Source: Stenotrophomonas maltophilia
Lineage (GTDB): Bacteria > Pseudomonadota > Gammaproteobacteria > Xanthomonadales > Xanthomonadaceae
Assembly (NCBI RefSeq): GCF_003205835.1
Contig: NZ_CP029773.1
Location: 2,264,501-2,328,500, forward strand
Reading direction: 5' to 3'
Length of the DNA stretch: 64,000 bases
Positions 9,311-17,702 of the stretch are shown here, piece by piece. How positions within the stretch are numbered: position 1 is the first letter of the stretch; each line of letters begins with the position of its first letter. The notes below the pieces were generated by a model. The model ran no database searches. It was not told the origin of the DNA and saw only the letters and a program-made list of their open reading frames with translations. The position numbers were made by a program, and so were the translations under genes.

Positions 9311-9934
9311 ATGAAAGGGATTTCGTGGGTGGTCGCGGCAGCGCTCGCGACGGTGCTGGGTGGGTGCGCGACGCTGAAGGCACGACCGGATGTTCCACTG
9401 GCCGCGGACGAGGGCTACGTGGTGATGTCGGTGAACTGTGCCACCAGCAACATCAGGCTGATCACGATCTTTGCCAGCGGCACGCGGTCGACGTCGCCGT
9501 TGGCTGACCTGCGCGGTGAATTCGAGTTCGGCTGCAGGGCCGGTCTGGCCGCAGTCCGCGCCAAGGCCGGGCGACACTATGTCGGCTACCTGACCGAACA
9601 CGGTTATGGATACGTCGGGGCGGTGCCCGAAGACGAAGCGCTGACTTTCGACGTGCGCGCAGGCGAAACGACCTACATCGGTGAAGTTGTGGTGTCTGGA
9701 CTGTTCGACCGCCTGCACTCAAGGCCGACCTGGATCTCGGTACGCGATCGCGAAGCGGAGTCGTTACGGCTGTTGCAGCAGACGCAGCCCTGGCTGCTGG
9801 AACGCCATCCCTTCCACACCCGGCTGGCGACACCAGCGCCGGGCGCGCCGAGCGCCGAAGTGCTCGCCGAGCAGTTCCGCAGCTGCACACCGGCGTGCGA
9901 CAGCATCCTGGCCCTGCCGCTGTTCATCCGCTGA
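9311..9934 (+). CDS. Putative lipoprotein of unknown function
   Basis: The 207-residue protein has a short signal peptide with lipobox LGGC (residues 15-18), so it is probably anchored in the outer membrane. The body is predicted to be mostly beta strand (YVVMSVNCATSNIRLITIFA, YVGYLTEHGYGYVG) and ends with a CTPAC cysteine pair. I recognise no family. It starts about 100 bases after hmuV with its own spacing, so it need not belong to the iron unit. Confidence 0.7.
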   Translation: MKGISWVVAAALATVLGGCATLKARPDVPLAADEGYVVMSVNCATSNIRLITIFASGTRSTSPLADLRGEFEFGCRAGLAAVRAKAGRHYVGYLTEHGYGYVGAVPEDEALTFDVRAGETTYIGEVVVSGLFDRLHSRPTWISVRDREAESLRLLQQTQPWLLERHPFHTRLATPAPGAPSAEVLAEQFRSCTPACDSILALPLFIR

Positions 9935-10037
9935 GCGGGAGGTTTCCAATGAAGTGGATCTGCAGGTGCTGACTGATGGGTCGCGCCATCCGGACGCTGT
10001 ATCATTCGGCGCCAGTTACATTCAATGGACTGATTCA

Positions 10038-10796
10038 ATGTTGCCCTCCGCTTCAGGTGTTTCGCGGACGTTGCTGTTCGCATCGGCCTTTTTCTCTGCA
10101 TTTGCCGCCAATGCGGCGTCGACATCTCCAGTTTCGCTGACCCACGCGGCCGAGAACGCCTCGCTGATCGAGACCCTGCATTCCAGTAGCGACGGTGCTG
10201 CTGTGACATCGATGAAGACGCAGTACTTCGCCAACGAGGAAATGTCGGTGAGCTGGGACGACCAGCAGGTGCTGGTGCTGTGCAGTGAAGCGGCGTACCT
10301 GCAGATTCCTGCCGCCAAGCTCAAGGCCGGAGCGTTGACCTCCGAGCAGCGGCAGATGATCGTCTATCAGGCACTGATGTCAGGCCTTGGGGTTGTCGCG
10401 GGCGTCGTCGGGCCGGCAGGCGAGGTGGTGGCCGTGGCTGATGACGGTAGCGAGACCCGCAGCGTTGGCGAAAGCAGGTGGGCGTATGGCGTCGAGCGCT
10501 ACGACGTCATCACCCAGCGGCTCCCGGATGGTGCGCTTCGGGTACGAACCCGCAAGACGGAAACCGTGAATACCACGCCGCCGGCCGGTCCGGACGACAT
10601 GTTCAGTACTGAGGACGACCAGGCGGCACGCCTGTCCGAGTTGGCGCCGGTGGGCAGCTGGACCGAGGTGGTTGTCCATGAGGGGCCGCGGCTGCCACAT
10701 GTGGATCCGGCGATGTCGTTGAAGGGCTGGATCTCGATGGGTGACGACCAGGCTGCGACGGTGGGTGAGGCGCGCAAGCTGCACGAGTGCAAGTGA
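10038..10796 (+). CDS. Hypothetical exported protein
   Basis: The frame from ATG 10038 gives 252 residues with a signal peptide (SRTLLFASAFFSAFAANA). It has no cysteine pair or lipobox at the cleavage site. No known domain is recognised. The mature part has an acidic middle (GPDDMFSTEDDQ) and closely spaced serines and threonines. No strong ribosome site precedes the start. The gene lies alone between the lipoprotein gene and a hairpin repeat. Confidence 0.6.
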   Translation: MLPSASGVSRTLLFASAFFSAFAANAASTSPVSLTHAAENASLIETLHSSSDGAAVTSMKTQYFANEEMSVSWDDQQVLVLCSEAAYLQIPAAKLKAGALTSEQRQMIVYQALMSGLGVVAGVVGPAGEVVAVADDGSETRSVGESRWAYGVERYDVITQRLPDGALRVRTRKTETVNTTPPAGPDDMFSTEDDQAARLSELAPVGSWTEVVVHEGPRLPHVDPAMSLKGWISMGDDQAATVGEARKLHECK

Positions 10797-10804
10797 GCTG
10801 AGCT

Positions 10805-10845
10805 GGGGTCAGAGCCCTTTGCCCGTGGCAAAGGGATCCGACCCC
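10805..10845. repeat. Intergenic hairpin repeat (GGGGTC...GACCCC)
   Basis: Near-perfect long hairpin: GGGGTCAGAGCCCTTTGCC pairs with GGCAAAGGGATCCGACCCC around a short loop, with mismatches in the middle of the stem. From memory, this form is frequent in Stenotrophomonas intergenic regions. No T-run follows. Confidence 0.6.
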
Positions 10846-10890
10846 GATGCCCGTCGGCCTCATCGTTCCATTAATGTGCGCAATATTCAC

Positions 10891-10918
10891 TTGCGCGCCA
10901 GATTGGCAGGTCTAGAAT
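10891..10918 (+). promoter_or_regulatory. Sigma-70-like promoter of the EF-G paralogue leader
   Basis: TTGCGC (10891-10896) and TAGAAT (10913-10918) are separated by 16 bases. The start point would be near 10925, at or just before the ATG of the first small leader ORF at 10926. Confidence 0.5.
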
Positions 10919-10925
10919 GCGCCCC

Positions 10926-11015
10926 ATGAACCGGATGCCGCTCCTGAAGTTTTTCACCCTGACCCGCGCAAGCGCGGAACGGGCGTGTCTGCCTGGAGCC
11001 CCACGAGGCCGTTGA
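10926..11015 (+). CDS. Small leader ORF 1 (29 residues)
   Basis: ATG 10926 to TGA 11015 encodes MNRMPLLKFFTLTRASAER and ten more residues. It begins at the predicted transcription start, so it would be leaderless. Within it GGGCGTGTCTG (10981-10991) can pair with CAGAGCGCCC (11039-11048), which is the left arm of the terminator at 11041. That is the arrangement expected for a leader peptide that controls an attenuator. Translation has not been shown, and the call rests on position and pairing. Confidence 0.4.
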   Translation: MNRMPLLKFFTLTRASAERACLPGAPRGR

Positions 11016-11040
11016 AGCGGCCATCGCTGGACCTTCGACA

Positions 11041-11069
11041 GAGCGCCCTCCGGGGCGCTCTTTTCGTTT
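11041..11069 (+). terminator. Terminator/attenuator in the leader of the EF-G paralogue
   Basis: Perfect stem GAGCGCCC / GGGCGCTC (11041-11048 with 11053-11060), loop TCCG, then TTTTCGTTT. It lies inside the leader, about 140 bases before the EF-G start and downstream of the only good promoter, so read-through must be allowed for the gene to be expressed. Confidence 0.7.
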
Positions 11070-11117
11070 CCGCAATTCCATTTCCCGTAACCCGATGTAC
11101 CGCAAGGAGAACGTGCC

Positions 11118-11147
11118 ATGCACCAGATCGCCGAGACCGAACGCTAG
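11118..11147 (+). CDS. Small leader ORF 2 (MHQIAETER)
   Basis: A nine-codon ORF with a textbook ribosome site (AAGGAG 11104-11109, eight bases before ATG). Its stop codon touches the left arm of a ten-base stem (11148-11157 with 11170-11179). A second stem (GCCAAC 11162-11167 with GTTGGC 11188-11193, plus an inner GGGG/CCCC) excludes the first. A ribosome ending here would cover the first stem and favour the second. The strong ribosome site makes translation likely. Confidence 0.5.
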   Translation: MHQIAETER

Positions 11148-11211
11148 CCGCGCACCCTGTCGCCAACCGGGGTGTGCGGCCCCCGAAGTTGGCTTTGCAG
11201 GAACCTTCCTC

Positions 11212-13248
11212 ATGAACACCCAAGTCCTTTCCCGCCGTCGCAACCTTGGCATCATTGCCCACATCGACGCCGGCAAGACCACGTTGACCGAACGCCTGCT
11301 ATGGAGAAGCGGCGAGATCCACCGCGTCGGCGAAGTGCACGATGGCAACGCGACCACTGATTTCTCGGCGATCGAACGCGAACGTGGCATCACCATCGGC
11401 GCTGCTGCCGTACAGGCGCAGTGGGCGCCGCGCGACCTGCCGCCGCATCGGCTGACCCTGATCGACACTCCGGGCCACATCGACTTCGCCATTGAAGTCG
11501 AGCGTTCGCTGCGCGTGCTTGACGGTGCCGTGGCCGTGTTCTCGGCCGTGGATGGCGTGCAGCCGCAGTCTGAGACGGTGTGGCGCCAGGCGCGGCGTCA
11601 CCGCGTGCCGTTGATCGCCTTCGTCAACAAGATGGACCGCGTCGGCGCTTCGTTCGAGCGCGTGCTGGAGCAGCTGCAGGACAAGCTGCAGGCGCGGCCG
11701 TGGGCGCTGGGCGTGCCGCTGGGCAGCGAAAGCGACTTCGGCGGCTGGGTCGACCTGGTCGATGAGCGCGTACTGCACTGGCAGGACGGTGCTGCGACCG
11801 CGATCACGCCCTGGGACAACACGCTGCGCGCAACGTGGCAGTCGCGACGCGATGCGTTGGTCGAGGCCGTGGCCGACCACGACGAACTTCTGGCCGATGC
11901 CTGGCTGGAAGGTCGCGCGATCGATGCCGAACAGCTGCGCGCGGCGATCCGCCGGGCGACGCTGGCCGGTGCGGGCGTGCCGGTACTGGCCGGTGCGGCC
12001 TTCAAGGACAAGGGCATCGAGACGCTGCTGGATGCGGTGGTCGATTACCTGCCGTCGCCGCTGGATCGCCCTGCCGTGACCGCCGAAAGCGAGAGCGGCG
12101 AGGTGGTGTTGCCGCCGGATCCGGACGGTCCGCTGGCCGGTCTGCTGTTCAAGATCACCCACCAGCAGCACGGTGCGCTGAGCTTCGTGCGGCTGTACTC
12201 GGGCACGTTGAAGGTCGGCGATGCCGTGGCCAGTTCGCAGCATCCGCAGGGGCGGCGTGTCAGCCGCCTGGTGCGGGTGCAGGCCGACCAGACCCACGAC
12301 ATCGAGCAGGCCGTGGCCGGCGATATCGTCGCGGTGCTGGGCTGGAAGGATGCGGTCAGCGGTGAAACGCTGAGTGGGCGTGCGCAGCCGTTGCGCCTGG
12401 AGAGCATCCAGGCCCAGATGCCGGTGCTGGCCTGGCGGTTGGAACCGGCGCGTGCGGCCGACCTGATCCGGATGGCGCAGGGTCTGGCCAGCCTGGCCCA
12501 GGAAGATCCGTCGTTCCGCGTCGAAACCGATCGCGACACGGCGGAGACCCTGGTCTGGGGCATGGGCGAGCTGCACCTGGAGGTGATGGTCGAGCGCCTG
12601 CGCAGCGAATGGAAGGTCGATGTGGGCGTGGGTGCGCCGCGCGTGGCCTACCAGGAGACGCCGATGCGTGCGATGAACGGCGTCGTCGGGCGACTGGTCA
12701 AGCAGACCGGTGGCCAGGGCCAGTTCGCGCACGTGGTGCTGGATGTGTCGCCGCGCGAGGACGACCAGGTCGTGTTCAACGACCGCATCGTCGGTGGCGT
12801 GGTGCCGCGCAGCTTCATCGCGGCGGTGGAGAAGGGCGTGCGTGCCGCGCTGTCGGAAGGTCCGCAGGGCCATCCGGTGGTCGGCATCGAGGTCAGTCTT
12901 GTCGATGGCCAGACCCATGCCAAGGACTCCTCGGAGATGGCGTTCCATCGCGCAGGCGCCGAGGCGATCAAGGCGGCGCTGGCCGAGGGTGGCACGCAGC
13001 TGCTGGAACCGGTGATGGCGGTGACGGTGCATTCGCCGTCAGCGTCGGTGGGTGATGTGGTCGGCGACCTCAATCGACGCCACGGCCGTATTGCCCGCAT
13101 CGAGGACCAGGACGGTCGTGCCGAGGTCAGTGGTTTCGCACCACTGGCGCAGCTGGTGGGTTACACCACCTCGCTGCGTTCGCTCAGCCAGGGGCGGGCC
13201 AGCAGTGAGGCGCACCTGCACGGCTACGAGCCGGTACGCGCTGCATGA
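11212..13248 (+). CDS. fusA: Elongation factor G family translational GTPase (EF-G paralogue)
   Basis: The 678-residue protein has all G motifs: G1 AHIDAGKTT (16-24), G2 RGITI, G3 DTPGH (85-89) and G4 NKMD (139-142). EF-G domains II to V follow, with the domain IV stretch QTGGQGQFAHV and domain V near LLEPVMAVTVHSP. It is shorter than housekeeping EF-G (about 700). It stands alone rather than in the str operon beside rpsL, rpsG and tuf, so it is probably a second EF-G or a ribosome-rescue or protection type GTPase. AGGAA lies eight bases before ATG 11212. The leader with two small ORFs and an attenuator suggests control by translation state. Confidence 0.85.
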   Translation: MNTQVLSRRRNLGIIAHIDAGKTTLTERLLWRSGEIHRVGEVHDGNATTDFSAIERERGITIGAAAVQAQWAPRDLPPHRLTLIDTPGHIDFAIEVERSLRVLDGAVAVFSAVDGVQPQSETVWRQARRHRVPLIAFVNKMDRVGASFERVLEQLQDKLQARPWALGVPLGSESDFGGWVDLVDERVLHWQDGAATAITPWDNTLRATWQSRRDALVEAVADHDELLADAWLEGRAIDAEQLRAAIRRATLAGAGVPVLAGAAFKDKGIETLLDAVVDYLPSPLDRPAVTAESESGEVVLPPDPDGPLAGLLFKITHQQHGALSFVRLYSGTLKVGDAVASSQHPQGRRVSRLVRVQADQTHDIEQAVAGDIVAVLGWKDAVSGETLSGRAQPLRLESIQAQMPVLAWRLEPARAADLIRMAQGLASLAQEDPSFRVETDRDTAETLVWGMGELHLEVMVERLRSEWKVDVGVGAPRVAYQETPMRAMNGVVGRLVKQTGGQGQFAHVVLDVSPREDDQVVFNDRIVGGVVPRSFIAAVEKGVRAALSEGPQGHPVVGIEVSLVDGQTHAKDSSEMAFHRAGAEAIKAALAEGGTQLLEPVMAVTVHSPSASVGDVVGDLNRRHGRIARIEDQDGRAEVSGFAPLAQLVGYTTSLRSLSQGRASSEAHLHGYEPVRAA

Positions 13249-13258
13249 AGAAGGTGAG

Positions 13259-13288
13259 GGGAGCCCGTTCGCGGGCTCCCTTTTTTTT
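13259..13288 (+). terminator. Strong rho-independent terminator after the EF-G paralogue
   Basis: Nine-base perfect stem GGGAGCCCG / CGGGCTCCC with loop TTCG, followed by eight T residues (13281-13288). Confidence 0.9.
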
Positions 13289-13303
13289 GTTGCCTGGAAC
13301 GCG

Positions 13304-13324
13304 CATCCACGCAAGGCGTGGATG
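13304..13324. repeat. Short REP-like hairpin
   Basis: CATCCACG (13304-13311), loop CAAGG, CGTGGATG (13317-13324): a perfect eight-base stem without a T-run, a few bases after the terminator. It resembles a variant REP core. Confidence 0.5.
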
Positions 13325-13449
13325 AATTCTTCGTGGCGTGCGGTTTTTTGCATTGCATCGCAACAAAACTGCAGAAAAAGCTGGATTAAAGTGATGCCTC
13401 ACGATAAATTGCGCACCCCCCGTTGCTCGCCGCCGCCCGCACCCCTCTC

Positions 13450-13722
13450 ATGCGTGATGACAAAGACCCCGGAACCCTGGAGCTGACCCTGCCGCGAAAG
13501 CGCGGTCGTCCGCCCAAGTTCGGGTACGCAATGAGTGATGCGCAGCGCGCCGCGCGCTACCGCGCCCGCCGGGCCGGGCAGGCCAACCATGCCGATGTGC
13601 GCTCCTGCTCGGACATGGTGCTGCTGGACAAGATCCGCGCGGCGGTGAGCGCGCGCGACACCGAGCTGGCCGGGTTCCTGGTCCACGTCCTCTGGCAGCG
13701 CTATCCCCTGCAGTTGAAATAG
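13450..13722 (+). CDS. Small basic protein with AT-hook motif
   Basis: Ninety residues. KRGRPPKFG near residue 17 is a classic AT-hook, which binds the minor groove of AT-rich DNA. It is followed by a very basic segment, SDAQRAARYRARRAGQ, then a helical C-terminal half (MVLLDKIRAAVSARD). It may be a small nucleoid or regulatory DNA-binding protein. The start at ATG 13450 was preferred because the nine codons before it are unlike the rest; no strong ribosome site is seen. It is a single gene with no obvious partner. Confidence 0.7.
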   Translation: MRDDKDPGTLELTLPRKRGRPPKFGYAMSDAQRAARYRARRAGQANHADVRSCSDMVLLDKIRAAVSARDTELAGFLVHVLWQRYPLQLK

Positions 13723-13832
13723 GCTGTCGGTGGGGTGGCCGTTGTCATCGAGCTTGTTGATAATGCGGGATTCAGGTTGTTCCCGCTGGCGCGCCCGGGA
13801 TGGCAGGCGCGCATGATCGAACGGTTCCCAAG

Positions 13833-14588
13833 ATGACCACCACCAGCGACACCACCACCGAAGCGGCGCCGAGCAGCGCCCCCCTGTTCTACACCCGTCC
13901 GGTGCCGCTGCAGGCCGATGTGCACGCCGATCTGCGCATCCTGCCGGGCAGGCTCGAGTTTGCTGCCGGCAACAACGCCATCCCGCTGGTGCTCGGCGAG
14001 TTCTCGCTGGCGCTGCATCACTTCCCGATCCTGTTCGCTGGCCCGACCGCGGTGCCGATGGCTGCCGTGGGCGTGTCCGACCAGAACCTGTTCATCAAGG
14101 ACGGCCTGTGGGAAGACGAGGCCTATATCCCGGCCTACCTGCGTCGTCACCCCTTCATCTTCATCGACACCGGCGCGGAGAACGACTTCCTGCTGGGCAT
14201 CGACGAAGAGAGCGCGCGCGTGGTCAAGGGTGGTGACGAAGGCCAGCCGCTGTTCGTCGATGGCAAGGCCACCGACATGGTGCAGCAGGCGTTGGAGTTC
14301 TGCGGCCAGTACACCCGCGAGCACGAACAGACCCAGGCCTTCTCCAGGGCGCTGATCGACAACGGCCTGCTGGTCGAGCGCAACGCCACCGTGCGTACCC
14401 CGGATGGCCGCGAATTCAACCTCAACGGCTTCCAGGTCGTGGACGTGGAGAAATTCGTGGCACTGCCGGAAGCGACCGTGATCGAGTGGCACCGCAGCGG
14501 CTGGCTGGCCCTGATCCACCAGCACCTGATGTCGCTGGGGCGTTTCAACGACCTGACCCGTCGCCAGGTCGAGCGTCTGGCGGCCTGA
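13833..14588 (+). CDS. SapC family protein
   Basis: A 251-residue protein that matches SapC throughout: LGEFSLALHHFPILFAGP, the block GLWEDEAYIPAYLRRHPFIF, and the C-terminal end LIHQHLMSLGRFNDLTRRQ. It has no signal peptide and looks cytoplasmic. SapC was named in connection with surface-layer secretion in Campylobacter, but most family members, often near TonB receptors, have no proven function. ATG 13833 was chosen because family proteins begin shortly before the PVPL stretch. It is convergent with the sensor kinase gene at 14589, and the stops nearly touch. Confidence 0.8.
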   Translation: MTTTSDTTTEAAPSSAPLFYTRPVPLQADVHADLRILPGRLEFAAGNNAIPLVLGEFSLALHHFPILFAGPTAVPMAAVGVSDQNLFIKDGLWEDEAYIPAYLRRHPFIFIDTGAENDFLLGIDEESARVVKGGDEGQPLFVDGKATDMVQQALEFCGQYTREHEQTQAFSRALIDNGLLVERNATVRTPDGREFNLNGFQVVDVEKFVALPEATVIEWHRSGWLALIHQHLMSLGRFNDLTRRQVERLAA

Positions 14589-16916
14589 TCAGTCAGAGCG
14601 CATGGCGTCCGCAATGCGGGAGCCATGCCAGTGCTGCAGCAGCTGCAGCAAGCGCCGCACATCGGCCCAGTCGGGTGCGGCGTCGTTTCCCAGCGCCCAC
14701 AGGTCGGACGCGATTCCGGCCTGATCGGTTGCGCAACAGAATTGCAGCGTACCCTGCAGGCGATGTGCGTGATGACGCAGCGCCGTGGCATCGTAGTCCT
14801 CCGCGGCCTGCTCGATGCCCAGCAGCTCGCCGTTGATGTCGGCCAGATAGGCCTGATCCAGCGGCGCGACGGTGTCGACGGTCGTAGCCCCTGCCGCTGG
14901 CGGCAGCTCCAGTGCCTGCAGCAGTTGTCCGATCTGCAGGGGCTTGGTCAGGACTGCATGGAAGCCTGCATTGCGGCAACGCGTCGCGTGCCTGCGTCCT
15001 GTCCGGGCTGACAGCGCAATCAGTCGCGGCGGTTCCCCGGGCTGGTTGCGCAGTTGCTGCGCCAGCGCGTAGCCATCCATGCCCTGCAGGCCGATGTCCA
15101 CCAGCACGATCCGTCGCGGGGTCTGCGCTTGCTCGGCAAGGGCATCGTCAGCGTCGGCCAGGGCGCGGACCTCGGCCCCAAGGCGGCGCAGTTGTTCGGC
15201 GATGATCTGGCGATTCATCGCGTGATCATCGACCAGCAACAGATCCAGGCCGGCAAGCGGAAGGCCGAGGCGTGTCTGTTCCGCTGGCGGCAAGTCGGAT
15301 CTTGCAGCCTGCACCGGCAAGCGCAGGGTAAACCGGCTGCCGCGACCCGGCACACTGTGCAGTGTCAGCGTGCCACGCATGGCGTGGGCCAGTTCGCGGG
15401 CGATCGCCAGGCCCAATCCGCTGCCGCCGCGCGCCTGCCCGTCCTTGCCTTGCTGGAACGGCTGGAACAATCGTGCAGCCTGGCGGGCATCGATGCCGAT
15501 GCCGCTGTCGATCACATCGAGCAGCAGCTCCTGGGGATCGGCGGCTGGCCTCAGTTGTATGCGCAGATCGATCCCGCCGATATCGGTGAACTTCACTGCG
15601 TTGGCCAGCAGGTTGTCGACAATCTGGCGCAGTCCCTCGGGGTCGAGAGCGACGGCGGATGCCTGGTCCGCCGTGCCTTCGAAGCGCAGTTCGAGTCCTT
15701 TCAGCAGTGCCTGTGGGCGGACTGCGTCCAACGATTGGCGGCAGAGCAGGAACACATCGCAGGCCTGTGCGCGGGGCGTGAATCCTCCTTCGGCCAAGCG
15801 CGCGAACTCCAGTGAGCGATTCAACATGCCGCGCAGCGCATGGCCTGCGGCTTTGGCGGCGGCAAGCAGTTCGCGTTGCGCCTTGGGCGCGGGCGATTGA
15901 CTGAGCAGGTCGATCGAGGCCAGCACCACCTGGGCCGAATTGCGTATCTCGTGGCTGATCACACCCGCTGCGCGTGTCTGCTTGCGCCGCTCACGTCCGT
16001 GTTGCTGGTGCAGCGAAAGCCAGAACACGGGAAGGCCGGCCAGCAGTGCCAGCACTGCCAACAGCCAGATCGGGGGCGGCGTGCGCAGCCAGTCCAGCGC
16101 CTTTCCAACCGGAGCCGGCAGTATCTGCCAGGCCCAGAGCTGCAGCAGGCCGGCATGCTCTTCCAGTGTGATGTCCTGCAGGGCCTGGTCGATGCGCGCC
16201 AGCAGTTGCCGGTCCTCGCGGCGTACCAGCAGGCGCAGGTCGGTGGAGAGTCCGATCTCGAATGGCTGCACCTGCAGCTGGCCGGCGAAGTACTGCCGGA
16301 TCATCGGTTGCAGTGTGGTCTCCACGCCTATCGCGACATCGGCCATGCCGGCCTCGACCGCGGCCAATGTGGCATGCCGGTCAGGCAGGTACAGCAGTGG
16401 AACCTGCGGATGATGGGCGTCCAGCCATCCGGCATAGGGCCCGCCGTTGACCACCGCAACCGTTCGGCCATCCAGTTGCGCGATGTCATGCGGCAAGCGC
16501 TCATCCACGCGGCCGGCCAGCATGGTCCTGCCACCTCGGAAAGGTGCAGAGGCCACCAGATGGGGGCAGGACGGCGGCAGATGCCTGGCCGCCCCGACCA
16601 CCAGTACCAGGTCGGCGTCGCCACGGCATACGGCGCTCACCGATGTGCCGGTGCTGGGGTAGGGGTGCTCCTTGAACTGGAGTCCGGAATGTCGCGCCAC
16701 GAGATCGGCGTAGCCGTGGGCGAGGGTGGGCAGCGGCGCCGTGCCCGCAAGGTCTGCGGGCAATGGGCGCAGCGAGGGTGCGGTGGCGACGCGGACCTCG
16801 CGACCGGGCAGCCATCGTTGTGACTGCGCGTCCTCGGCCGAAGCGGCCGGCAGCAGAAGCAGGGCCAGCAGCAGGAGGAGGGAGCCCTGCCGGCGAGGGT
16901 GGTCGCGCCGCGTCAC
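14589..16916 (-). CDS. BvgS-like hybrid sensor histidine kinase
   Basis: A 775-residue protein with a signal peptide and a periplasmic solute-binding-type sensor (about 30-265). A membrane helix (282-302) follows, then HisKA with H322 in SHEIRN, HATPase with N-box DNLLANAVKFTD and the SGLGLAI lid, and a receiver with D607 and K658. The last domain is an Hpt-type domain with H718 (HAHRLQG). This is the BvgS plan with one sensor domain and no PAS domain, passing phosphate H-D-H and then to the partner regulator. Its start overlaps the regulator's stop by four bases, so the two are co-translated. The ligand is unknown. Confidence 0.88.
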   Translation of the reverse strand: MTRRDHPRRQGSLLLLLALLLLPAASAEDAQSQRWLPGREVRVATAPSLRPLPADLAGTAPLPTLAHGYADLVARHSGLQFKEHPYPSTGTSVSAVCRGDADLVLVVGAARHLPPSCPHLVASAPFRGGRTMLAGRVDERLPHDIAQLDGRTVAVVNGGPYAGWLDAHHPQVPLLYLPDRHATLAAVEAGMADVAIGVETTLQPMIRQYFAGQLQVQPFEIGLSTDLRLLVRREDRQLLARIDQALQDITLEEHAGLLQLWAWQILPAPVGKALDWLRTPPPIWLLAVLALLAGLPVFWLSLHQQHGRERRKQTRAAGVISHEIRNSAQVVLASIDLLSQSPAPKAQRELLAAAKAAGHALRGMLNRSLEFARLAEGGFTPRAQACDVFLLCRQSLDAVRPQALLKGLELRFEGTADQASAVALDPEGLRQIVDNLLANAVKFTDIGGIDLRIQLRPAADPQELLLDVIDSGIGIDARQAARLFQPFQQGKDGQARGGSGLGLAIARELAHAMRGTLTLHSVPGRGSRFTLRLPVQAARSDLPPAEQTRLGLPLAGLDLLLVDDHAMNRQIIAEQLRRLGAEVRALADADDALAEQAQTPRRIVLVDIGLQGMDGYALAQQLRNQPGEPPRLIALSARTGRRHATRCRNAGFHAVLTKPLQIGQLLQALELPPAAGATTVDTVAPLDQAYLADINGELLGIEQAAEDYDATALRHHAHRLQGTLQFCCATDQAGIASDLWALGNDAAPDWADVRRLLQLLQHWHGSRIADAMRSD

Positions 16917-17539
16917 GGGGCGTCCTGTGGGCGCCGCATGGAATAGATTTCGGCATCGTTGCGCAGCCCGAGCTTGCGCAGGACCGCGATCTTCTGCGTG
17001 CTGACGGTCTTGACGCTGCGGTGACGGTGCAGCGCGATCTCGGAGACGGTCAGGCCAGCCAGCAGCAGGTTCAGCACTTCGCGCTCGTTGCGGCTGAGCT
17101 CACCACAGTCTGCCGGAATGGTGCGGTCGGGTGGCAGGCGCTCGAGCCCCTGCGACACACGGATGATCGCTTCGGACAGCATGGGCAGTGGCTCGGCCTT
17201 GCTGACGACACCGCCGATGCCGGCCTCCAGCAGGTGATGGAGATGGGTGGCGGGGGAGAGGGTGGCGAAGGCAAGCAGTGGCGTGCGTGGGAATGCGCTG
17301 CGCAGCAGGGGGATCAGCTCCGCGCTGCTGCGATCGTCGCGGGCCAGTGTCAGATCGATGATCGCGACATCCACCCGCGTCTTCTGCAGGGTCTGGATGA
17401 AGGCGTCACTGTGCCCGTGGCTGGCGATGATCCTGAAGCGGGCGTCCTGTGACAGGTGCAGGCCGGTGCCACGGCGGACGACTTCATGGTCGTCCAGGAG
17501 TGCCAGGCGCAGTCGGCGCGGTGCGGGATGTCCATTCAT
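16913..17539 (-). CDS. BvgA-like NarL/LuxR-type response regulator
   Basis: The 208-residue protein has an N-terminal receiver (acidic pair in LALLDDHE, phosphoacceptor D62 in IIDLTL) and a C-terminal LuxR helix-turn-helix (LSRNEREVLNLLLAGLTVSE, then the recognition helix around SVKTVSTQK). It is the partner of the hybrid kinase that begins within its stop codon. The receiver lysine is in VSKAE. A ten-base inverted repeat lies upstream at 17647-17683 and could be its own control site. Confidence 0.88.
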   Translation of the reverse strand: MNGHPAPRRLRLALLDDHEVVRRGTGLHLSQDARFRIIASHGHSDAFIQTLQKTRVDVAIIDLTLARDDRSSAELIPLLRSAFPRTPLLAFATLSPATHLHHLLEAGIGGVVSKAEPLPMLSEAIIRVSQGLERLPPDRTIPADCGELSRNEREVLNLLLAGLTVSEIALHRHRSVKTVSTQKIAVLRKLGLRNDAEIYSMRRPQDAP

Positions 17540-17646
17540 GCGCAGGGAGGTGATCGGCGCCGCAGGGGCGTGGCGATCATTCTGGCGCTGACGCCCCGCT
17601 GATCATTCAATCTGCAGGGTTTTTGCGATTATTCCTAAGAATCGAT

Positions 17647-17683
17647 CATCAATGAAAATTGAACTGGGCAATATTCATTGATG
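17647..17683. promoter_or_regulatory. Perfect inverted repeat upstream of the BvgA-like gene
   Basis: CATCAATGAA (17647-17656) and TTCATTGATG (17674-17683) are exact complements separated by 17 bases, in an AT-richer stretch about 110 bases before the regulator start. The centre-to-centre distance of 27 bases and the lack of a T-run suggest a protein-binding site rather than a terminator. Confidence 0.45.
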
Positions 17684-17702
17684 AGGGCGATGGACGAGCC
17701 GG

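Noticed and set aside
11299..13032. Long open frame (577 codons) on the minus strand opposite the EF-G paralogue
   Set aside because: It is the antisense shadow of a well-supported EF-G gene in high-GC DNA; its product is rich in His, Arg and Gln with no domain.
13259..13449. Small regulatory RNA in the gap after the EF-G paralogue
   Set aside because: It holds a terminator and a REP-like hairpin, but no promoter with a matching second terminator was seen.
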